Part shown: piece after piece, positions 57,641 through 64,000 of the stretch
How the letters are laid out: each line of letters begins with the position of its first letter
Numbering within the stretch: the first letter of the stretch is position 1
Source: Diadophis punctatus similis
Lineage: Eukaryota; Chordata; Lepidosauria; Squamata; Dipsadidae
Length of the DNA stretch: 64,000 bases
Direction: 5' to 3'
NCBI GenBank assembly: GCA_023053685.1
Contig: JALIGW010000002.1
Coordinates: 169,736,430 to 169,800,429, forward strand
Translations under genes and position numbers: made by a program
The notes under the pieces: generated by a model
The model's database searches: none
What the model saw: only the letters and a program-made list of their open reading frames with translations
What the model was told of the DNA's origin: nothing

Positions 57641-57671
<31 letters not shown>
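57619..57671. repeat. (AAT/AGT/AAC)n trinucleotide run
   Basis: ATAATAGTA units pass into a pure (AAC)n run of about 30 bp. On the minus strand a poly-Leu frame is produced by this run. Confidence 0.92.
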
Positions 57672-57840
57672 GACTTGGAAGGGACTTTGGAGATCTTCTA
57701 GTCCAACCCCCTGCTTAGGCAGGAAACCCTACACCACTTCAGATAAATGGTTATCCAACATCTTTAAAACTTCCAGTATTGGAGCATTCACAACTTCTGG
57801 AGGCAAGCTGTTCCACTGGATTAATTGTTCTAAGTGGAAC
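57672..57840 (-). mobile_element. CR1 LINE 3' end, inverted
   Basis: TCTTCTAGTCCAACCCCCTG and GGAGGCAAGCTGTTCCACTG are the reverse complement of the CR1 3' end (GGTTGGACTAGA; CAGTGGAACAGCTTGCC). The AAC run forms its tail. It is a different CR1 subfamily from the copy at 54765. Confidence 0.8.
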
Positions 57841-59849
57841 CTTGAAGACTGCAGTTTCTTGTGGGAGCTGTTGGAAAGTCACCAACCATCCATCTTTCCT
57901 CTCAGCAGTTTGTTTTCTTAAGTATACCTGGGTTTTAACTTCACTTTTTGAAGCTTCTGTTTCACTTTGCTCTTTAACTTTGAAAATCGACTGGCTGGTT
58001 GAATGTTGATCTATTTTAACCCCCTGATGAACTTTATCTGTTATTTTTTTTCCTTTCCTTTTGATTTATGTTGTTGTTTTGAATAACCTTTGCTTAGGCA
58101 GAAAGGAAGAAAATCACTATATGTTCCTGTGTAGTGAAAGTGTTTTCATTTGATTTACATGTATACTGGACTCTCACCACAGCAATTCTGCATTTTATTA
58201 ATTTGCAAAAAGTTTGGAGCTTATTTTTTTTCTTTTAATTTTGGATCAAAAAATCCAGAAAATATCTTCCCTACTTCTTTATCTATTTTTTCCCCACTCT
58301 GAGAAATATTAATTCAATGTTCTCTGTTTCCTGTGTTCTCTTATCTATCATTGCTAAGTTACACAGAGCAACAATTATCAGATTACAAATAAGCAAATGT
58401 AGCTGGAATTTTTTAAAAAAATGGTAACTTGTAATCCTTAGTTGAAAGCTTTTTTTGATGAAATGATAGCTTTGTTTGATGAAATGATAGTGGTTGAAAA
58501 AATTGTTCAGATGCAAATAAGTGTAGATAGATTCACAAAAGGAATTTGATTTAAAAGTGACAGATTTAGTGAAGAAGATTGGAAGAAATATGGATCTAAC
58601 AGACTTTGAACTGAGTGGATTGCACATGCCTTCCCAAAGTTGAAGCCTGTAATCCTTCACAACAGCAGAAAACTGACCAAGTGGAAAATTGATAAATTGG
58701 TTTTTCCTAAGAGGATTGAAGGAGATTGGAATTTTGTATTTTAACTTTTTTTTAATGAATTAAAAGTAGATTAAAAATATTAGATTTCAAAATCTTTGGT
58801 CAAGCCAGGCTTCAACTATTCGAGAGATACCTATGAGCTTCTTCCAATGATATACATACTGTACATGCATACATACATACATACATTTTAATTTAACTAT
58901 TTTGCATGCTAAAAATTAGGCAATTGTTTGCCTAATTGTCCTGACTAAGGACAGGTAAATAAGCACAGAATATCAGTAAAAAAATATTTGCTTAGTCTCA
59001 TCCACTTAAAACTGGATTTCAGTCCAAGGTAGGCATTTTTCCTGATCGATTTGAGCTTTTTTTATTATTATGGAATTTCTTGAAAAGTGAGCTCTGGCCC
59101 ATTCAGGTGCATTCTCATCACGTTCCAGTACACTAAAAGTTGCATACAATTTAAAATTAACAATTTTAGTTGATTTTGTAGTTTATTCAATTAAAATTAT
59201 GCTTATTTTGTGTGAGTGTGTGTCTGTGTATTCCATAAGGTTATGGAAAATTAGGCAATAATTTTTATAAATATGTATCTGTAAGCTTAGGGAAAATATT
59301 ATATTTGTAGAACAAGGAGGGAAATGATGAAATTGAATCGAGTTCAATTCTGGGATTTTTCAATATTTATATTAATTCAACACAGTAAGAATTCCTCATT
59401 CAGGTTTGCCTTGATGCAGTAAATATGTATTTAAGCATATAATAAAATACTCATGAAATTTATTTGAAAAAGTAATTACATTACTAAATATGCAGCACTT
59501 TTTTCACTCTTTGACTCCAAAAAATGACTGAACCATTTACCAATTTAACTTATTAAAAATATATTCACAAACACAGGTTCTAATTACTAAGCCAGGACCC
59601 TGTTTGCAATAATACAGCTTGGAGAGAGCATTTACATAGGAAACAGAAATGTTTGAACAAACATGGCCAACAAAAGGTCTGATAAAGTGCCATCTAGAGA
59701 AGCATATTATATTCTGTTTGTGTATTTATTAAATCAGTTATTTATTAGGATGTATTGGTTCCATACTCAGTGTAGAGAAATGCTTTCTCTCTTGTATGTG
59801 GGGGAAATGTTTAGCAAAGATAACAATCAGATTGTTATATCTGTTCTTC
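57841..59849. other. Unannotated AT-rich stretch
   Basis: About 2 kb. A short (CATA)n lies near 58867-58886 and a repeated GATGAAATGATAG at 58456 and 58480. No gene is seen. Confidence 0.5.
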
Positions 59850-59857
59850 TGTTAGAT

Positions 59858-60102
59858 CAGTGGTTCTCAACCTTCCTAATGCCATGACCCGCGACACGAC
59901 CTGCTGCCGTGCCTGCCACCTTGACCGCCACCCCGCCACCACCATTTGGGTTCTTTTACCCTCTGCGCATGCACAAAGCGTTCTGCGCATGTGCAGAGGG
60001 TTAAAGAACCCAAATGGCAGCATTGGGGCGAAGTCTCCCGACCCCTGTGAAAGGGTCATTCGACCCCCAAAGGGGTCACGACCTCCAGGTTGAGAACCGC
60101 TG
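59858..60102 (+). mobile_element. hAT-type MITE, GGTTCTCAACC family, 245 bp
   Basis: Ends are CAGTGGTTCTCAACC and GGTTGAGAACCGCTG. The target duplication TGTTAGAT is perfect (59850-59857 and 60103-60110). Confidence 0.95.
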
Positions 60103-60110
60103 TGTTAGAT

Positions 60111-60434
60111 GTACCTGAACAAACCATTAGCAAGTTGTGGCAAATAGCCCTTAAATCTATTTATTTCCTAATTGTTATGAATACAAATAGGAATATGGCA
60201 GATGATTTTTATTTTGATGTTATATGCTCCATTTTAATGTGATTCCTTTCTTCCTATTACACTCAGGATAGTTTAGGCTTGGACAAGGGAAACTGCAACC
60301 CTCTTGGGTTATCTTTTATAGGTCTTGGATAGAGAGAGTGTGCCCTCTTGAACCTATTAGACATCTCAGCCTCCTTCAGTAACAGTCAAGTTTGGTAACC
60401 TTCCTGACAATATGCAAAGGTTAGAACTTAGAGG
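60111..60434. other. Unannotated stretch
   Basis: No gene or repeat recognised. Confidence 0.45.
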
Positions 60435-61650
60435 CACTACATTGCAATGACACCAGTCCTTCCTAAGCAGGCCATTCCAACTGCTATTGGACTGAGGAAG
60501 AATGATCATACCTATGATTACTCCATTGTAGATTTCCACAGGGTTTTTAAAGATCTACATGAAGTTTCTGGGGGATACAGTCTGTCAATACGGAGTGATG
60601 ATAACCGTCTGCATATTTCCACCCAGGATAACAAGGGGAATGCTGTAAACATTCTGACCTGATGCCTGATTGATGTAAAGATCAAAACAAGCTCACTTTA
60701 AATCATGCAAGACAAGACAAAGCTGTGTTGTTTTTCAATGATGGATCCAGTTTGATCAAAGCCCCAACTTTAGGTCTGAGTAGGGCTTTCCCAAAGCAGC
60801 AGACGTGCAACTTGGGGATCATCCCAGATTTGGGAGTTCTGCTACTACAAACTGTGGGTGTCAGGGTTCCAAGTAACACCCCCAACACTTTTTCCATCTA
60901 GATTCCCTAGCAACTGTGATGCACAACTTTGTTGTCTTTTGTATTGTAACATGTTCTATGTAAGATTGTTCTTGGAGATATAGCTGGCCCAATATGTAGA
61001 AGCCTACCTGCCACATGGAAGTAGCACATTCAATAATGTAACACCTATGTAACACCTATGCCATGGTGGCACAGTGGTTTAACACAGTATTGCAGGCTAA
61101 CTCTGATTGCCAGCAGTTCAATCCTGACTGGCTCAAGGTTGACTCAGCCTTCCATCCTTCAGAGATCGGTAAATGTGGACCCAGATTGTTGGGGGCAATA
61201 TGCTAACTCTGTAAACCACTTTGAGAGTGCTGTAAAGCACCATGAAGTGGTATATAAGTCTTAAGTGCTATTGCTAAGTGCTATTGCTATTAATCACTGC
61301 ATTTATTACCTATGCACTACTGGGTCCATTTCAAGGTGTTGGGTATCACCTTTAAATCCCTACATGGTTTAGTGCACGGGTACCTGCAGGATCTTTTTTC
61401 CATCCGTGATTTTCTGTGATTGAGGGGAAAATGAGGATATTTACAGTACAAGAGCTATGGGATATTGGGGCTCAATGGTGTGCCTTTTCAGTAAATATCC
61501 CTATTCTTTGAAACAACTTGCAATGCAAGATCAGGAATTTATCCAACCTCCTGGCGATGTTTTGAAAATTACATTCTTCTGCAGGGCTATGGGAATTAAG
61601 GGTAGGATTGCTAGATTCGATCTTGAAACTTGTTTGTTTAAATAAATGAA
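60435..61650 (+). mobile_element. Degenerate L2-type LINE ORF2 remnant
   Basis: Fragments in shifting frames follow L2 order. A RSDDNRLHIST piece near 60589-60621 sits where YADDTQLY is expected. An NLGII/LGVLL-like piece follows near 60815. Near 61330-61400, FKVLGITFKSLHGLVHGYLQ aligns with the FKVLVLTFKALHG motif of the 34785 copy, then a WNNLQ-like part. It is split by a SINE at 61055-61300 and is very old. Confidence 0.5.
61055..61300 (+). mobile_element. tRNA-derived SINE (squamate type), copy 3
   Basis: CATGGTGGCACAGTGGTTTA head, GTTGACTCAGCCTTCCATCC, TTGGGGGCAATATGCTAACT, and a GTGCTATTGCTA tail. Same family as 42313 and 43874, opposite orientation. AACACCTATG occurs twice just upstream (61040-61060). 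Confidence 0.82.
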
Positions 61651-62195
61651 TAAGGTGGGGAAGAAGGCTACCAATTCAGAAGTATTCCTAATTCATTTAA
61701 ATGTGCATTTTAAAGGCCAGGTAAATAGATGGGCTTGTGGTCTGGAAAGCTCCCTGACAGTTTTGCTTTTGGAAATTTATTACTGCTATGTAATGAATTT
61801 AAATAGCATTTAAATTGATTGTAAGCACGAAGTGACATTAATTTCTGCAATGTAAGCTTCAATTTAAGAACAATGCCCCCCTCCCTCTCAAATTTCTATG
61901 CTGAGATCCAAACATGGTTTCTCTTGGGGAATCAAAACTTTGTGCTAAAAATCATCTTGCAGATCAGGTAACAATTGCAATTCACTATATGTTCATCTCA
62001 AATATGGCAGTATAGTTCCAGTAAGTAGGTTAAAAATTTCTCATTTAAGTCTGAGCAATTTTGCAATAACAGAAAGCTCTTTCAAAGGTAGGAAATTTAA
62101 ACATTTAATACTGAGGAAATAAAGAATATTTAAAGAAGTGGATTCGTTTTCAAAAGGTAGGAATTTATAGGCTTTATAAATTTATAAGAAGTCAA
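61651..62195. other. Unannotated AT-rich stretch
   Basis: No gene or repeat recognised. Confidence 0.5.
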
Positions 62196-62197
62196 TA

Positions 62198-63170
62198 CAG
62201 GTAGTTCTTGACTTACAACAGTTCATTTATTATTTTTATTTTATTTATTTAGTTTGTCAAACATGTACAAGAAAACAAGTATAAGTATAAACGTGGATTT
62301 GAACAGAAGAAATGAGTACGAATAAATGGGGTCAGTAGGACAGGGACGGTAGGCACGCTGGTGCGCTTATGTACGCCCCTTACAGACCTCTTAGGAATGG
62401 GGTGAGGTCCACTGTAGACAGTTTAAGGTTAAAGTTTTGGGGGTTTGAGGATGTAACAAAGGATTCAGGTAGAGCATTCCAGGCATTGACCATTCTGTTG
62501 CTGAAGTCGTATTTTTTGCAATCGAGTTTGGAGCGGTTTACCTTGAGTTTGTATCTATTGTTTTCCCGTGTATTATTGCGGTTGAAGCTGAAGTAGTCAA
62601 TGACAGGTAGGACGTTGTAGCAGACAATTTTGTGTACTACGCTTAGGTCAGACCATAGGCGGCGTAGTTCTAGGTTGTCCAAGCCCAAAATTTCAAGCCT
62701 GGTGGCATAAGGGATTCTATTGTGAGCAGAGGAGTGGAGTACTCTTCTCGTGAAATACCTCTGGACTCGCTCAATTGTATTAATGTCCGATATACAGTGT
62801 GGATTTAGTGACTGAGGTTACAATGGCACTGGAAAAAAAAGTGACATGAGTTTTTCACACTTACAACTGTTTCAGCATCCCCACAGTCCCATGATCAAAA
62901 TTCAGATGCTTGGCAACTGACTCATATTTATGACGGTTGCAGTATCCTGAGGTCATGTGATCACCTTTTGTGATCTTTTTACAAGCAAAGTCAATAGGGA
63001 AGCCAGATTCACTTAACAACCGCATTACTAACTTAGCAACTGCAGTGATTCACTTAACAACTGTGGCCAGAATCATCATAAAATGGGTAAAATGGGGTAA
63101 AATTCACCTCACTGTCTCACTTAGCAACACGCATTTTGGGCTCAACTATGGTTGTAAGTCAAGGACTCCG
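62198..63170 (+). mobile_element. Tc1/mariner-type MITE, GGTAGTCC family, split by a LINE
   Basis: Starts CAGGTAGTTCTTGACTTAC after TA (62196-62197). It resumes at 62803 with TTTAGTGACTGAGGTTACAA and runs through CTGACTCATATTTATGACGG and AACCGCATTACTAACTTAGC. It ends near AAGTCAAGGACTCCG followed by TA. Without the insert it is about 395 bp, close to the 378 bp of the 16690 copy. Confidence 0.85.
62230..62802 (-). mobile_element. LINE 3' end (CR1/L2-group) inserted in the mariner MITE
   Basis: The minus-strand frame 62688-62380 reads LGLDNLELRRLWSDLSVVHK, NRYKLKVNRSK and SNRMVNAWNALPESFVTSS, a non-LTR reverse-transcriptase C-terminus still open for 102 codons. A TTATTTTATTTATTTAG inverted A/T-rich tail lies at the left. 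ATTTA flanks both sides (62225-62229 and 62803-62807) as a short target duplication. Confidence 0.75.
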
Positions 63171-63174
63171 TAAT

Positions 63175-63885
63175 ATGCATAAATCAGCTGCGGAAGATTA
63201 GAAGTGAGAGCCTTTTGCAAGAGCGAACAAACAACAAGAGAAAAGAAACTCTGACCAGACCTGACCTGAAAAGATTAGAAGTGATAGAAGAAGTGTGGAA
63301 ACAAAAAGCTATTCACTAAAGAAAAAAAGGCAATAAAAAGTTTATCCCTTGTTCATAAGGGTCTGTAGGTATAAGAAAGTATTATGTTGTAGACATTCAT
63401 CTTGCTATTGATCAAGCAAATGAAATTTTCTCATAATATCCCAAATGAATTTTTCTCATAATATCTGAAATGAAGGAAAGGTATGAACAATCTGATTTTA
63501 AACAAACTCTCTGATGTCTTCAAAACAGTGTTTCTGCTGTACACAGGCAGAGCCAGCTTTAGGCTAAGACCAAGTCGGCACTGGTCTAGGTTGCCAGAAC
63601 TTTGTGGGCACCACTTTCCCCCCTTCTTCCAAATCATTCTTTAAAAATGTGAATTTTTCCACAGCAGAAGGTGGCACCATCAGTCAGTGTGTCCTAGGAG
63701 CCCCCTACATCCTGAACCTGGTATTGTACCTAGAATAGTACATAATTTCTCATGAAGAGAAATATCATTCAGTATTTTTCTCAAAACCTTTCAAATAACT
63801 TCTAAGTCAAGAAGGTCACTGTTTTCATAATTGTAAAAGGTACAGAAACGTCAGATTTCTATATGATCAAGAAAGGAAATTTAGT

Positions 63886-63887
<2 letters not shown>
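63175..63887. other. Unannotated stretch
   Basis: No gene or repeat recognised; AATTTTTCTCATAATATC occurs twice near 63430-63465. Confidence 0.45.
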
Positions 63888-63947
<60 letters not shown>

Positions 63948-63968
63948 AATGATGATGATGATGATGAT
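63888..63968. repeat. (GAT)27 microsatellite
   Basis: A GAT trinucleotide run with one AAT interruption (63945-63950). Confidence 0.97.
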
Positions 63969-64000
63969 TAGAATTCTATAAAGTTGTCCTCAGCAAGATA

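Overview
The window looks like non-coding, repeat-dense DNA from a squamate reptile, most likely a snake. That is inferred from the repeat repertoire: RTE-BovB, CR1 and L2 LINEs, Penelope-like remnants, tRNA-derived SINEs, many short hAT and Tc1/mariner-type non-autonomous transposons, a DIRS retrotransposon, and a long GATA/GACA array of the kind known in snakes as Bkm-type satellite. I see no host protein-coding gene, rRNA or tRNA gene. Nearly all long open frames are parts of mobile elements or translations of simple repeats. The stretch is probably intergenic or deep intronic.

The centrepiece is a DIRS-type tyrosine-recombinase retrotransposon at 47119-53208 (about 6.09 kb). It has a 108-bp core inverted terminal repeat that is identical by eye at both ends, with a CCAAT motif and TATA box. 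It carries a gag-like frame with one amber stop, and a reverse transcriptase/RNase H/methyltransferase-like frame that is open throughout. The tyrosine recombinase frame is broken by a probable 1-bp slip in a C5 run. An internal complementary region at 52777-52872 is the mirror image of the element's two outer ends joined together, as expected if it is the template for joining ends into a circle. The copy looks young and nearly complete, but as sequenced it is not autonomous.

Region by region: 1-6100 holds two BovB pieces and plain AT-rich DNA. 6110-24077 is a mosaic of hAT and mariner MITEs, a 46-bp minisatellite, LINE and Penelope fragments and the GATA array. 25-47 kb holds CR1 copies (two with inverted 5' parts), a long L2 copy, a Penelope GIY-YIG fragment, SINEs, more MITEs, and a local 200-bp duplication of which one copy received a MITE. 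47-53 kb is the DIRS element. 53-64 kb holds MITEs, a SINE flanked by unusually long direct repeats, CR1 and L2 remnants, a mariner MITE split by a LINE, and a terminal GAT microsatellite.

Seventeen hAT-type MITEs can be delimited, most by intact 8-bp target-site duplications. Their target sites fall into two classes: ten with a central TA (Buster-like) and the GGTGGGTT families without it. This implies at least two different transposases acted on this genome.
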